In this document: positions 27,357-36,106 of the stretch, one piece after another
Layout: each line of letters opens with the position of its first letter
Position numbering within the stretch: the stretch's first letter is position 1
DNA from: Planctomycetota bacterium
GTDB taxonomy: Bacteria > Planctomycetota > Planctomycetia > Planctomycetales > Planctomycetaceae
Direction of reading: 5' to 3'
DNA length: 64,000 bases
NCBI GenBank assembly: GCA_023417655.1
Contig: JAEZFD010000059.1
Span: forward strand, 1-64,000
Program-made: the position numbers and the translations under genes
Notes under the pieces: model-generated
Database searches by the model: none
Seen by the model: only the letters and a program-made list of their open reading frames with translations
Told to the model about the DNA's origin: nothing

Positions 27357-29996
27357 TTACTCAGCAGCTTTCTTTTTCTTTGCCGCTTTTTTCTTGGCGG
27401 CTTTCTTAGGAGCAGCCACTTTGGCGGCCTTCTTCTTGCTTGGCTTCTTCTTGGAGGTTCCGGCGCGGGTTTCAAGCAGCTTCACGGCTTCTTCCAGCGT
27501 GACGGCCATGGCATCCGACTCTTTGGGAATCGTAGCGTTGACTTTGCCCCATTTCACATAGGAACCGTAACGCCCTTCGAAGATGGCAACTGGCTTGCCG
27601 TCTTCAGGGTGTTCGCCCAGTTCCTTCAACGGAGTTTGTGCGGCGCGCCCTTTGAAATCTTTGAAAAGTTCGACGGCGCGATCGAGATCAACCGTGAGAA
27701 TGTCGTCGTCTTTTCCAAGTGACTTATAGCGACCGGCATGCTGGACATAGGGACCGAATCGTCCGATCCCGGCATTGACCACCTTGCCGTCTTCCGGGTG
27801 CAGTCCGAGACGCTTGGGGAGCTCCAGCAGTTTCATCGCCAGATCGAAGTCGACATCAGTTGGGCTGATGTTTTTGGGAATCGAAACCCGCTTCGGCTTC
27901 GGACCATCTTCGACCACTTCACCCAGCTGGAGATACGGTCCGAACGGGCCGGACATCACAAAGATGGGGACACCAAGTTCGGGGTGCATCCCCAGTGACA
28001 TCGGGCCTTGCTTCTTCAACTTGATGAGCTTTTCTGCCAGCTCATCATTCAGTTCTGCAGGTGCAATGTCTTCCGGAAGAGAAGCATTAACAGTTTCCCC
28101 ATTTTCCTGTGCTTCCAGGTAAGGACCATATCGTCCCACACGTACAGCGGCGGAGAGTCCGTTCAGTTGGATCGTGCAGGCATCGCGGGGATCAATGGTT
28201 TCCTTGTTGATTTCAACCTGATGACTCAGGCCTTCATCAGCGGAATAGAACCGTTCGAGGTACGGCAGGCGCTGAGCTTCCCCGTTGGAGATATCGTCCA
28301 GCGATTGTTCCATCTGGGCGGTGAACTTCGTGTCGACCAGATTCGGGAAGTAGGTCTCCAGCAGTCGCGTCACTGCCAAAGCGGTGAAGGTTGGAATCAG
28401 CTGATTGCTCGCTTTGCGAACGTATCCGCGGTCCTGCACCGTACTGATAATGCTCGCGTACGTTGAAGGACGGCCGATTCCTTCCGCTTCCAGTTTCCGG
28501 ACCAGCGTCGCTTCCGTATATCGGGCGGGCGGCTTGGTTTCGTGGGCCAGAGTCTCGACCTCTTTGCAGTCGATCTGCTGGCCTTCCTTCAGGTCTGGCA
28601 GAACGGAATCCTGATCTTCGAGTGCGGCTTCCGGATCGTCAGATCCCTCGACGTATGCCCGGAAGTAACCAGGGAATTCCACTTTGCGACCGGTTGCCCG
28701 GAACTCTGCGTCACCGGCTTCGATGGTGACTGTGTCGAACCGCAGAAGGGCATCTGCCATCTGAGTGGCAATCGTCCGCTTCCAGATCATGTCATAAAGA
28801 CGTGCTTCGCGGCCTGAGAGCCCGAGCTGATCAGCGGTCTTCATCTCCTCGCCAGCAGGACGAATTGCTTCGTGCGCTTCCTGTGCGTTCTTCGTCTTGT
28901 TTGTGTACTGCCGGGGGGAAGGACTGAGAAAGTTCTTGCCGTAATTGCTTTCGATGCGATTCCGCGAAGAGTCAATTGCCTCCTGCGACAGCGTCACGCT
29001 GTCGGTACGCATATAAGTAATGTAACCGTCTTCATACAACCGCTGAGCCGTCTGCATCGTCTCCCGGGCTGACATGTTCAGCTTGCGGTTCGCTTCCTGC
29101 TGCAGTGTACTCGTCGTAAACGGAGCAGGGGGTTTGCGAACCTGCTGGCGATGTTCAATCTTGCTGACTTTCCATTCGGCAGACTGGAGTCGTGCATGGA
29201 GAGCCCGGGCGTCAGCTTCGGCGAGCAGGAGAACGTCTGTTCCTTCGGTGATGCGACCGGTCGACTCATCGAAGTCTTTCCCGGTGGCGATCCGTTTTCC
29301 GCCGACGGCCGCGAGTGTGGCCGGGAAAGAGGCGTCACGACCACTCTGCAGAGTGGCTTTCAGGTCCCAATACGTACCGCTCCGGAACGCCATGCGTTCG
29401 AGTTCGCGCTGCACCAGAATCCGGACGGCGACACTCTGCACGCGACCGGCCGAAAGTCCCCGACGGATCTTTGTCCACAATAGCGGAGACAAGGTATAAC
29501 CATAGAGCCGGTCGAGAATACGCCGGGTTTCCTGCGCCTCGACCAGATTCATGTTCAGGTCGCGGGTGTGCGATAGCGCCTCAAGAATCGCCTTTTTCGT
29601 GATTTCCGAAAAGGTCATCCGTTTGACGGGGACAGTCGGCTTGAGTGTATCGACCAGGTGCCAGCCGATGCTCTCTCCTTCGCGGTCTTCGTCCGTCGCG
29701 ACGATGAGTTCGTCAGCGTTCTTCAGCAGGTCCTTCAGTTCTTTGACCGTCTTCTTCTTCTCTGGAGAGATGATATAGAGCGGTTCAAAGCCCTTGTCGA
29801 CGTTGACTCCCAGCCGGGTCCATGCCTCGGATTTCAAGGCTTCCGGGATGTCGGCAGCCTTTTCCGGGAGGTCGCGCACGTGCCCCATGCTGGCACGGAC
29901 GTCGAAGTCACTTCCGAGATAGCCGGCAATTTTTTTAGCTTTGGCTGGTGATTCGACAATCACCAGTGCCCGCTTTTTGTTGTGCGCAGTCGCCAT
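27357..29996 (-). CDS. topA: DNA topoisomerase I
   Basis: 879 residues. TopA relaxes negative supercoils by cutting one strand. The Toprim domain starts at ALVIVESPAKAKKIAGYLG (residues 10-28) with the acidic TDEDREGE at 101-108. The catalytic Tyr is at 328 in YITYMRTDS. GRPSTYASIISTVQDRGYV and the following decatenation-loop region are intact. Instead of Cys-type zinc fingers the C-terminus has several FGPY-type repeats (RFGPYVQHAGRYKSL and similar), then a Lys/Ala-rich tail from about 848 like histone H1 tails. A 10-base inverted repeat (30032-30061) lies in the leader. Confidence 0.97.
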   Translation of the reverse strand: MATAHNKKRALVIVESPAKAKKIAGYLGSDFDVRASMGHVRDLPEKAADIPEALKSEAWTRLGVNVDKGFEPLYIISPEKKKTVKELKDLLKNADELIVATDEDREGESIGWHLVDTLKPTVPVKRMTFSEITKKAILEALSHTRDLNMNLVEAQETRRILDRLYGYTLSPLLWTKIRRGLSAGRVQSVAVRILVQRELERMAFRSGTYWDLKATLQSGRDASFPATLAAVGGKRIATGKDFDESTGRITEGTDVLLLAEADARALHARLQSAEWKVSKIEHRQQVRKPPAPFTTSTLQQEANRKLNMSARETMQTAQRLYEDGYITYMRTDSVTLSQEAIDSSRNRIESNYGKNFLSPSPRQYTNKTKNAQEAHEAIRPAGEEMKTADQLGLSGREARLYDMIWKRTIATQMADALLRFDTVTIEAGDAEFRATGRKVEFPGYFRAYVEGSDDPEAALEDQDSVLPDLKEGQQIDCKEVETLAHETKPPARYTEATLVRKLEAEGIGRPSTYASIISTVQDRGYVRKASNQLIPTFTALAVTRLLETYFPNLVDTKFTAQMEQSLDDISNGEAQRLPYLERFYSADEGLSHQVEINKETIDPRDACTIQLNGLSAAVRVGRYGPYLEAQENGETVNASLPEDIAPAELNDELAEKLIKLKKQGPMSLGMHPELGVPIFVMSGPFGPYLQLGEVVEDGPKPKRVSIPKNISPTDVDFDLAMKLLELPKRLGLHPEDGKVVNAGIGRFGPYVQHAGRYKSLGKDDDILTVDLDRAVELFKDFKGRAAQTPLKELGEHPEDGKPVAIFEGRYGSYVKWGKVNATIPKESDAMAVTLEEAVKLLETRAGTSKKKPSKKKAAKVAAPKKAAKKKAAKKKKAAE

Positions 29997-30031
29997 TCGA
30001 TCAGTCTATCTCGTCTTCGACCGGGTCATGG

Positions 30032-30061
30032 AGGTCAATGGAATCAGCACACCATTGACCT
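30032..30061 (-). promoter_or_regulatory. Inverted repeat in the topA leader or promoter
   Basis: aggtcaatgg (30032-30041) and ccattgacct (30052-30061), perfect with a 10-base gap, 36-65 bases upstream of the topA ATG. It could be an operator or an mRNA stem; no T-run follows on the minus strand. Confidence 0.45.
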
Positions 30062-30128
30062 GCCCCGTCGGCATGTGAGGTCATTCGGAAGGCTCTGGCC
30101 CATGTCGAGTCGACAGCACTGAACATCC

Positions 30129-30159
30129 GCGAAAGTACAGTCCAGATGGACACTTTCGC
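30129..30159. promoter_or_regulatory. Nested inverted repeat upstream of the SurA/PpiD-like promoter
   Basis: Outer arms gcgaaagt and actttcgc are perfect. Inner arms gtcc and ggac pair around agat, with a 3-base bulge. It ends 14 bases before the -35-like box at 30173, a fitting place for an activator or repressor site. No T-run, so terminator use is unlikely. Confidence 0.4.
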
Positions 30160-30172
30160 CGATGTGGTGGGC

Positions 30173-30200
30173 TTGTCTTCACGGGCCTCCGAGCTAAAAT
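30173..30200 (+). promoter_or_regulatory. Probable sigma-70-type promoter
   Basis: TTGTCT (30173-30178), 16-base spacer, TAAAAT (30195-30200). It points to the SurA/PpiD-like gene starting at 30505, leaving a long leader of about 300 bases. The same cgagcTAAAAT core appears upstream of nadD at 36029-36039. Confidence 0.5.
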
Positions 30201-30504
30201 GCGGCTCGCCTAACCGGCAATCTTCTCCTGACCGGCAGAGGACATTTGTTCGTCACGGTCGTCTGTAACGGGGCGGTTCATCCGCCCGCTGTGGACTTCC
30301 TGAACAACTTTTGTTGAACTGCCAGAAAAGATCGCTCTGTCGTGCGACAGTCGCGTTCTGTGAGAGTCATTAAGAGATGATTTGTGAGATTGTCAAGAGT
30401 CGAGCCGGTTTTAACGACTCAGAAACTTGCGGTTTACGACTGTGGGATCGCAGTCGCCGCTTCGAGATAACCTTCGTTTTCCATTGAATTTGCAAGGGAC
30501 AAGG

Positions 30505-33312
30505 ATGAGCTCGCCGTTTACGCTGATGCGTCGCTACGAAAAGACCATGATGGTCGTGATCACCGGCGTCGCTATGGTCTCTTTCGTGCTGCTGGGCTCT
30601 GTGCAGAACCCGCAGGACATCCCCGGTCCGCTGCTCGTCCTGTTCATCGCCGCTCTGCTCGGCTGTGTTGCCTGGCTGGCGGGATTGAGTCGAGGGAAAG
30701 GGGCTGAGTGGGGGATTTCTGGCGCTCTGGTCGGCGCGATTCTGGGACTGGTTGGTCTGATCGCCACCCGGGAAGCCAGCGCTGTTCTCACCAATTCCGG
30801 AAATCTGACGACCAATGATCTTTCGGCTCTGCAGCGCCAGCGAAGCATCGCTAACCGCTTCGTTCAGCTGGCCTTTCATGAAACGTTCGGCATTCCAATG
30901 CCGCCGCAGCTGGCGAATCAGTTCCTGTTCGGGAACAACCTCAGCGACGACATGAGTGAGCGGGATCTGGTGCTGGGCGAATTGCTCCGCCGCGAAGGGG
31001 ACCAGATGGGCATGACGATTTCGAATGAGATCGTCATGGAGTTCATCAAGCGTCTGACCAGTAAGCAAGGTGTCATGGATGCCGTGCAGCGGTCAGCCGG
31101 ACAGATGAGCCAGCAAGACATCATGATGCTCAGCTTCGCGCTCGGCCAGATGAAGGACAAGACCTTCTCGGCAGAGGCGTTCACGAAAATTCGTCAGCAG
31201 CTGCGGGTTTCCGAATCCGAACTGCTCAATGCTCTGCGGAATGAACTGAAATCTGTTCAGGCTCTCGAACTGCTGGTCGGACGGAACGAACTGACCCCGG
31301 AAGCGTTCTGGGACTTCTATCGTCAGCTCAATGTCCGCCAGACAGCCGACATCGTTTCAATTCCTGTCAGCGACTTTATTGATGCCGACGCCAAGCCGTC
31401 TGAGAAAGAACTGCTCGACCTGTTCAATCTGTATCGGCAGACCCCTCCTGGCTTCACCGCTCAGGGACAGCCGGAATCAGGTCGCCCAGGGTTCATGCAG
31501 CCTCGCCGGTTCCAGATCGGGTATCTCGAAGCAACCTATGACAAGATCGAACCACTGGTTGGCGAAGTGACCGATGAAGAAATTCAGAAGCGGTACGAAG
31601 AGCGATACAAGCGCAACGTTCCCGAGGGAGCAGCTGGCGATTTGAATCTGGACCTGCCTGTCCTGCCCGGGATGAATGCCCCGAAAGTAGACGCTCCGAA
31701 TTCTGAAGCTCCAAAAGCAGACGCTCCTGCTGGCGAGCCCGCGAAGCCAGAAGCCCCGAAAGCTGACGGCGAAAAGAAGGATGCCGAAAAGAAGGACGCC
31801 CCGGCTGAAGAAAAGAAGCCAGAGATGAAGGCAGACGCACCAGCCTCCGAGGCTCCGAAGACCGAGGCTCCGAAGACCGAGGCTCCGAAAGCGGACGGTG
31901 AAAAGAAGGAAGCACCGGCCGAAGAGAAAAAGGCTGATGCTCCAAAAGAAGACGCTCCAAAGGCTGACGACAAGCAGCCGACTTCGTCTCTGATGAGCTT
32001 CCCGGAAACGCAGTTCGTGGCATTCCTGCAGGATGAACCTGCCGGCGACGCCAAGAAGGAAACAGAGGCCAAGGCCGACGAAAAGAAGGAAGAACCTAAG
32101 CCAGAGGCTAAACCAGAATCCAAGCCCGAGGCAAAGCCAGAACCAAAGGCCGATGCTCCAGCGAAGCCAGCAGAGAAGCCAGCCGATGGCAAACCTGCTG
32201 ATGCAGCACCGGAAGCCCCGAAGTCTGACGCTCCAAAGACTCCAGCCATGCCCGCACCGGCTGGCGAGGAGATTCCTCCACCACCGTCCCCAACAGCCGA
32301 CGTTCCTCCACTGGATGACGCACTCAAGGCGACGCTGCGTGAAGAGATTCTGCGGGAACGGACCAAAGCAGAGATCCGCAAGCGGACAACTGCTGCTTAC
32401 GAGTTTCTCGGAGAAGTCGCTTACAAGGTTCAGCGCGACGCCACCGAAAGCGATCACCTGACCCTCGAGCAGGCGACTAAGGAACTTGAAAAGTACGCGG
32501 AAGCTCATCACCTCGTTTACGTGGTCACTCCGCTCCTCAGCTATCAGCAGCTGGCAAATTCTGAGGACTACCCAATCGGTTCCGCAGCGACAACCGCAGG
32601 CCAGGGAGCCAATGTCGCCCAGACGCTGTACTTCAGCAATCCTAAGGTACTGTACCGTGTCTGGCAGGCAGAGAACTTCACGACTTCCAGCGGGTATGCA
32701 TTCTGGAAGCTGGCCGACAAAGCGGACTATGTTCCTCAGACAATTGACGACGAAAAGGAAATCCGTGAACAGGTTGTTGAAGCCTGGCGTCGACTGCAGG
32801 CGGAGCCAAAAGCATTGAGCCGCGCCGAAGCACTCGCCAAACAGGTTCGTGAAAGCGACAAGCCTGTGGCCGAAGCGCTTTCTGAAGCGACGGTTACCGG
32901 GAAAGAAGGAAGCCTGTTCGTCACTGTGCGGAACACTGGGGAATTCACTTGGATGTCCCAGCCAATGGTTCCGCCAACGAGCTTCCGGCAGACGGCTCCG
33001 GTCACTCCATCAGTGATCGCCGGAGTCGAGAAGCCCGGCCCAGAGTTCTACAAGGCCATTTTCGATGACGCGAAGGTTGGGGACGTGAAAGTCCTTCCGA
33101 ACTCCGACAAGTCGGCGTACTACATCGTCAAGATTCTCAGCCGGAACCCGTCAACTCCTGAAGAGCTGGCGACCTTCCGGGAGAACTTCCTTAAAGAAGG
33201 CATGCAGCCTGCTTATGGCAGTCTTGCACAGCGAGCCCTTTCGTCTGCATCAGTGAACTGGATGCAGGAGTTCTTTGAGCGGCACGAGGTCGTAATGCCT
33301 GAGCAGAGATAA
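30505..33312 (+). CDS. SurA/PpiD-like membrane protein with Ala/Pro/Lys/Glu-rich insert
   Basis: 935 residues from the ATG at 30505 (aagg just before; the GTG-type upstream extension lacks family character). Three hydrophobic segments lie at about 15-33, 41-60 and 69-86. A helical chaperone-like part (about 95-370) contains SEAFTKIRQQLRVSESELLNALR and EAFWDFYRQLNVRQTADIV, typical of SurA/PpiD N-domains. From about 390 to 600 is a low-complexity run of Ala, Pro, Lys, Glu and Asp with repeats such as TEAPKTEAPK, broken once by a hydrophobic SLMSFPETQFVAFLQDEP. The last part has AYYIVKILSRNP, as in PpiD C-termini, but I do not see a convincing parvulin active site. A role in folding of exported proteins is inferred. 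Confidence 0.78.
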   Translation: MSSPFTLMRRYEKTMMVVITGVAMVSFVLLGSVQNPQDIPGPLLVLFIAALLGCVAWLAGLSRGKGAEWGISGALVGAILGLVGLIATREASAVLTNSGNLTTNDLSALQRQRSIANRFVQLAFHETFGIPMPPQLANQFLFGNNLSDDMSERDLVLGELLRREGDQMGMTISNEIVMEFIKRLTSKQGVMDAVQRSAGQMSQQDIMMLSFALGQMKDKTFSAEAFTKIRQQLRVSESELLNALRNELKSVQALELLVGRNELTPEAFWDFYRQLNVRQTADIVSIPVSDFIDADAKPSEKELLDLFNLYRQTPPGFTAQGQPESGRPGFMQPRRFQIGYLEATYDKIEPLVGEVTDEEIQKRYEERYKRNVPEGAAGDLNLDLPVLPGMNAPKVDAPNSEAPKADAPAGEPAKPEAPKADGEKKDAEKKDAPAEEKKPEMKADAPASEAPKTEAPKTEAPKADGEKKEAPAEEKKADAPKEDAPKADDKQPTSSLMSFPETQFVAFLQDEPAGDAKKETEAKADEKKEEPKPEAKPESKPEAKPEPKADAPAKPAEKPADGKPADAAPEAPKSDAPKTPAMPAPAGEEIPPPPSPTADVPPLDDALKATLREEILRERTKAEIRKRTTAAYEFLGEVAYKVQRDATESDHLTLEQATKELEKYAEAHHLVYVVTPLLSYQQLANSEDYPIGSAATTAGQGANVAQTLYFSNPKVLYRVWQAENFTTSSGYAFWKLADKADYVPQTIDDEKEIREQVVEAWRRLQAEPKALSRAEALAKQVRESDKPVAEALSEATVTGKEGSLFVTVRNTGEFTWMSQPMVPPTSFRQTAPVTPSVIAGVEKPGPEFYKAIFDDAKVGDVKVLPNSDKSAYYIVKILSRNPSTPEELATFRENFLKEGMQPAYGSLAQRALSSASVNWMQEFFERHEVVMPEQR

Positions 33313-33721
33313 TTCCGACTTCGATCTTGAACTTTCGACGAACCAGACAGTGATGTCTGGTTCGTTTTTTTATTCCAGGATGACTGGGCGCGATTTTCCA
33401 ACGACGACTTTCAGAACGACAGTGCGGGATTTACGGGACAAATCAAATAAAAGATCCTGCGGGAAACCTGAAAATTTGCGCCAGATAGCGTGTTTGCAGG
33501 CTGGTAACGATTTATCCTGAACTTGTCCTGCGGTCGGCAGTTGCGAATGCTTACCAAAGTCGATCTGATAAAGGTCCTTGCAGACTCTCTGCAGCGCCGT
33601 TCTCTGAGGAGCAAGTGGACGGCGATCCGACTTCCTGCTGTCTAACAGGGGAATCGGGGAGAGCTCTCGGGTCAGTCGCGACGTTTCCAGAAACGTGCAG
33701 CACCTTCGTTCAGGAATTGCC
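33313..33721. other. Intergenic region with a terminator at its left end
   Basis: About 410 bases. The strong terminator at 33339-33371 ends the previous transcript. The remainder (33372-33721) shows no gene; it presumably holds the promoter of the PQQ-propeller gene. A 6-base hairpin (acgttt/aaacgt) lies about 35 bases before that gene. Confidence 0.5.
33339..33371 (+). terminator. Strong intrinsic terminator
   Basis: Perfect 11-base arms (cgaaccagaca 33339-33349, tgtctggttcg 33354-33364) around a gtga loop, followed at once by seven T (33365-33371). It lies 27 bases after the stop of the SurA/PpiD-like gene. Confidence 0.95.
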
Positions 33722-34984
33722 ATGCTGTTTCGCCACATTCTGCTTATCGCACTGTTCAGTTTGTGCACGTCCGCATCGGCGATGGCGCAGGCCTCGCGCG
33801 TCCGCATTCCGAGTGAAACGGAGCTGAATCGGCTTGGACTGACATTGAACTGGTGGGGACAGGCGGCTGTCAGCGCCAGTCAGGAACGCGTTCTGTTCTT
33901 CACGGCCGATGAAGAGAATGTCTATGTCCAGTCGGACCTGGGAATTCTGACCTCCTTTCAGGCAGAATCCGGAAAGCGATTGTGGTCCCAGCTCGTTGGT
34001 CGCCCGAATCAGCAGGGATTTCCCCCCAGCGCTGGCGAAGACGACGTTCTGGTCAGCATCGGCATGCGTGTTTATGCCTTCAACAAGATCACCGGAGCCC
34101 CGCGCTGGGTTCTCCCATTGCCATCTGCTGCGTCCGCCCCTCCGAAAGAAGATGACCAGTACCTCTACGTCGCGACGTTCGACGGCATGATGCGGGCATA
34201 TGACGTGAAAGTCATCCGGAATCTCGCCCATCGAGGAATGCTGCCACAGTGGGCCAACCGATCAGAACTTTGGAATTACCAGATGCCGAGGGCGTCAACG
34301 GCAGAGCCCGTCACCGTGGATGGTGAAGTCGTCTTCGCAAGTGACGGCGGTTACATTTACCGAATCTCAGGCCCTTACAAACAACTGCGCTTCCAGCTCG
34401 AAGCCGGTGCCAATCTCAGTGCCCCGATCACGTATTCTCGCGACTACGTCTTTGCTTCCGATGCTCGCGCCCGCCTGTTGTGCATGAGCATCAACAATGG
34501 CCGCCTGATCTGGACTTATAGCAGCGGCTCGGCGATTCGTGACCAGCCCCGGGTGATCGGAAATCAGCTGTTCATCAACGTCATTCGAGAGGGCCTTACT
34601 GCAATTGACGTGAAGACCGGTCTGAAACTCTGGGAACAGCCCGTCGCCACGAAGATGGTGGCAGCCTCGGACACTCGTGTTTACGCGACCGACTTCAATA
34701 ACAACCTCCTGATTCTCGACCGAGCCACAGGCCAGATCAAAGGTCAACTGCGTACCGCCGACTTCACCATTCAGGTCGCAAATGACCGCACCGATCGCAT
34801 CTTCCTCGCGACTCCGACGGGACTGGTGATCGCACTTCGGGAACTCGGATCGGAATTCCCCGTCTATCACCTGTATCCTGAACGTCGTCCCATTCTGCCC
34901 GACCTCGCACCGGAAGAGGGAGCCGAAACGGAAGGTGCCACGGCGCCTGAAAAAGCTGAGAAGACACCGGGTCAGGATGAGTGA
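33722..34984 (+). CDS. Exported PQQ-like beta-propeller protein (BamB-like)
   Basis: 420 residues from the ATG at 33722. A signal peptide covers about 1-24 (LFRHILLIALFSL, ending SAMAQ). The mature part is a series of propeller blades with the usual turns: VYVQSDLGILTSFQAESGKRLW, VYAFNKITGAPRWVL, VFASDARARLLCMSINNGRLIWTYSSGS, LTAIDVKTGLKLWEQP, LLILDRATGQI. None of these blades alone implies cofactor binding. The acidic Glu/Ala/Pro C-terminus is probably disordered. It follows a SurA/PpiD-like gene on the same strand, so a role with outer-membrane protein assembly is possible, but a terminator separates them. Confidence 0.85.
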   Translation: MLFRHILLIALFSLCTSASAMAQASRVRIPSETELNRLGLTLNWWGQAAVSASQERVLFFTADEENVYVQSDLGILTSFQAESGKRLWSQLVGRPNQQGFPPSAGEDDVLVSIGMRVYAFNKITGAPRWVLPLPSAASAPPKEDDQYLYVATFDGMMRAYDVKVIRNLAHRGMLPQWANRSELWNYQMPRASTAEPVTVDGEVVFASDGGYIYRISGPYKQLRFQLEAGANLSAPITYSRDYVFASDARARLLCMSINNGRLIWTYSSGSAIRDQPRVIGNQLFINVIREGLTAIDVKTGLKLWEQPVATKMVAASDTRVYATDFNNNLLILDRATGQIKGQLRTADFTIQVANDRTDRIFLATPTGLVIALRELGSEFPVYHLYPERRPILPDLAPEEGAETEGATAPEKAEKTPGQDE

Positions 34985-35099
34985 TGCCCGTCGAGTAATG
35001 CCACTCTCGGGGCTGCGATCCGTTGGTCAGATTGCGATCAAATTCTGAGTGGGACTCAAAGTCGGTGAGAATTCACCTTCCGGGGACAAAGGGACTGAC

Positions 35100-35978
35100 A
35101 TGAAACTCGCATCGCTGCTGACTCAAGAGGGGCCCATCGTCGTCGGCGTCGATGGGACAGATGAACAGCCTGTCTTTGTTCCCCTGAACTGGGTCGACCT
35201 CACACTTCCGAAAACGATTCGAGAGATTCTTGTCGAGGATCCTTCGCTGAATCGGTGTCGGGCGGCAATGGTCAAAGGACAGTCGGAACATCGCACTGTC
35301 TCCGGGACTCTGCTTCCGCCGATCTCCAATCCCGGCAAGGTGATCTGCATCGGGTTAAACTATCGCGATCACGCTATCGAATCGGGGATGCCGATTCCGC
35401 CAGAGCCAATCTGTTTTGGAAAGTTTGGCAATACGATCATTGGCAGCGGTCAATCGATCCGTCTTCCACGGGTTTCACACGAAGTCGACTACGAGGCCGA
35501 ACTTGTCGTGATCATCGGGAAGAAAGCGTATGACATCTCCCGCGAGCAGGCTTTCGAGCATGTCGCCGGCTATTGCAACGGGAATGACGTTTCTGCTCGT
35601 GACTGGCAGATCAATAAACCCGGCAAGCAATGGATGCTCGGGAAGACACCTGACACATTTGCTCCTATCGGTCCATGGCTCGTCTCAGCAGACGAAGTAC
35701 CGGACCCGCATCAGCTCGGGATTGAATTGCGCCTGAACGGGAACGTGATGCAGTCGGGCAGCACTAAAGAGTTCATCTTCGGCATTGACGAAGTTGTTTC
35801 TTACCTTTCCCAGATCATGACACTGGAACCCGGCGACGTCATTTTCACCGGCACTCCGCCAGGCGTTGGCATGGCCCGTCAGCCTCAGGTCTGGCTGAAA
35901 CCGGGTGATCAGGTTGAGGTCTCCATCACCGGGCTGGGAGTTCTGACAAACACAGTGATCGGCCCCCCGGTCATGTGA
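35100..35978 (+). CDS. Fumarylacetoacetate hydrolase (FAH) family protein
   Basis: 292 residues from the ATG at 35100; an upstream GTG at 35049 would add 17 residues of poor family fit. The fold is marked by ICIGLNYRDHAIESG, then EVDYEAELVVIIGKKAYDI with the metal-binding acidic residues, YCNGNDVSARDWQ, and late FTGTPPGVGMARQP and PGDQVEVSI. Members cleave carbon-carbon bonds or hydrolyse or decarboxylate 2-oxo acids using Mg2+ (for example acylpyruvases or 2-keto-pentenoate-type enzymes). The exact substrate cannot be told. It lies 115 bases after the propeller gene and may be read with it. Confidence 0.9.
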   Translation: MKLASLLTQEGPIVVGVDGTDEQPVFVPLNWVDLTLPKTIREILVEDPSLNRCRAAMVKGQSEHRTVSGTLLPPISNPGKVICIGLNYRDHAIESGMPIPPEPICFGKFGNTIIGSGQSIRLPRVSHEVDYEAELVVIIGKKAYDISREQAFEHVAGYCNGNDVSARDWQINKPGKQWMLGKTPDTFAPIGPWLVSADEVPDPHQLGIELRLNGNVMQSGSTKEFIFGIDEVVSYLSQIMTLEPGDVIFTGTPPGVGMARQPQVWLKPGDQVEVSITGLGVLTNTVIGPPVM

Positions 35979-36033
35979 TTCCGAGATGACTGACGACAGG
36001 GGCGATGATCTGGTCCCTGCATCGTCGGCGAGC

Positions 36034-36039
36034 TAAAAT
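36034..36039 (+). promoter_or_regulatory. Possible -10 box upstream of nadD
   Basis: TAAAAT in the context cgagcTAAAATc, 68 bases before the nadD ATG. The upstream TGGTCC (36011-36016) at 17 bases is a weak -35. The same core occurs upstream of the gene at 30505. Confidence 0.35.
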
Positions 36040-36106
36040 CAGCACTGTCGGAGCGGCTCACGCTCCAGTCAGGTCCAGTCTCTGCGGTGATTGAAAATTC
36101 AGAGTT

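Larger units (their letters stand above)
29997..30504. other. Divergent control region between topA and the SurA/PpiD-like gene
   Basis: About 510 bases without a gene. Seen from left to right: a perfect 10-base inverted repeat near the topA start (30032-30061), a second inverted repeat (30129-30159), and a promoter-like pair reading rightward (30173-30200). The rest shows no clear RNA or protein signal. Confidence 0.5.

Noticed and set aside
30370..31068. 232-codon minus-strand frame across the start of the SurA/PpiD-like gene
   Set aside because: It is His/Arg/Gln-rich with no fold signs and overlaps a well-supported start with membrane segments.
31477..32511. Long minus-strand frames (344 and 265 codons) rich in Phe/Leu/Trp or Ser/Ala/Gly/Phe
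   Set aside because: They mirror the low-complexity Ala/Pro/Lys/Glu region of the SurA/PpiD-like gene. Their odd composition is explained by the repeats on the other strand.
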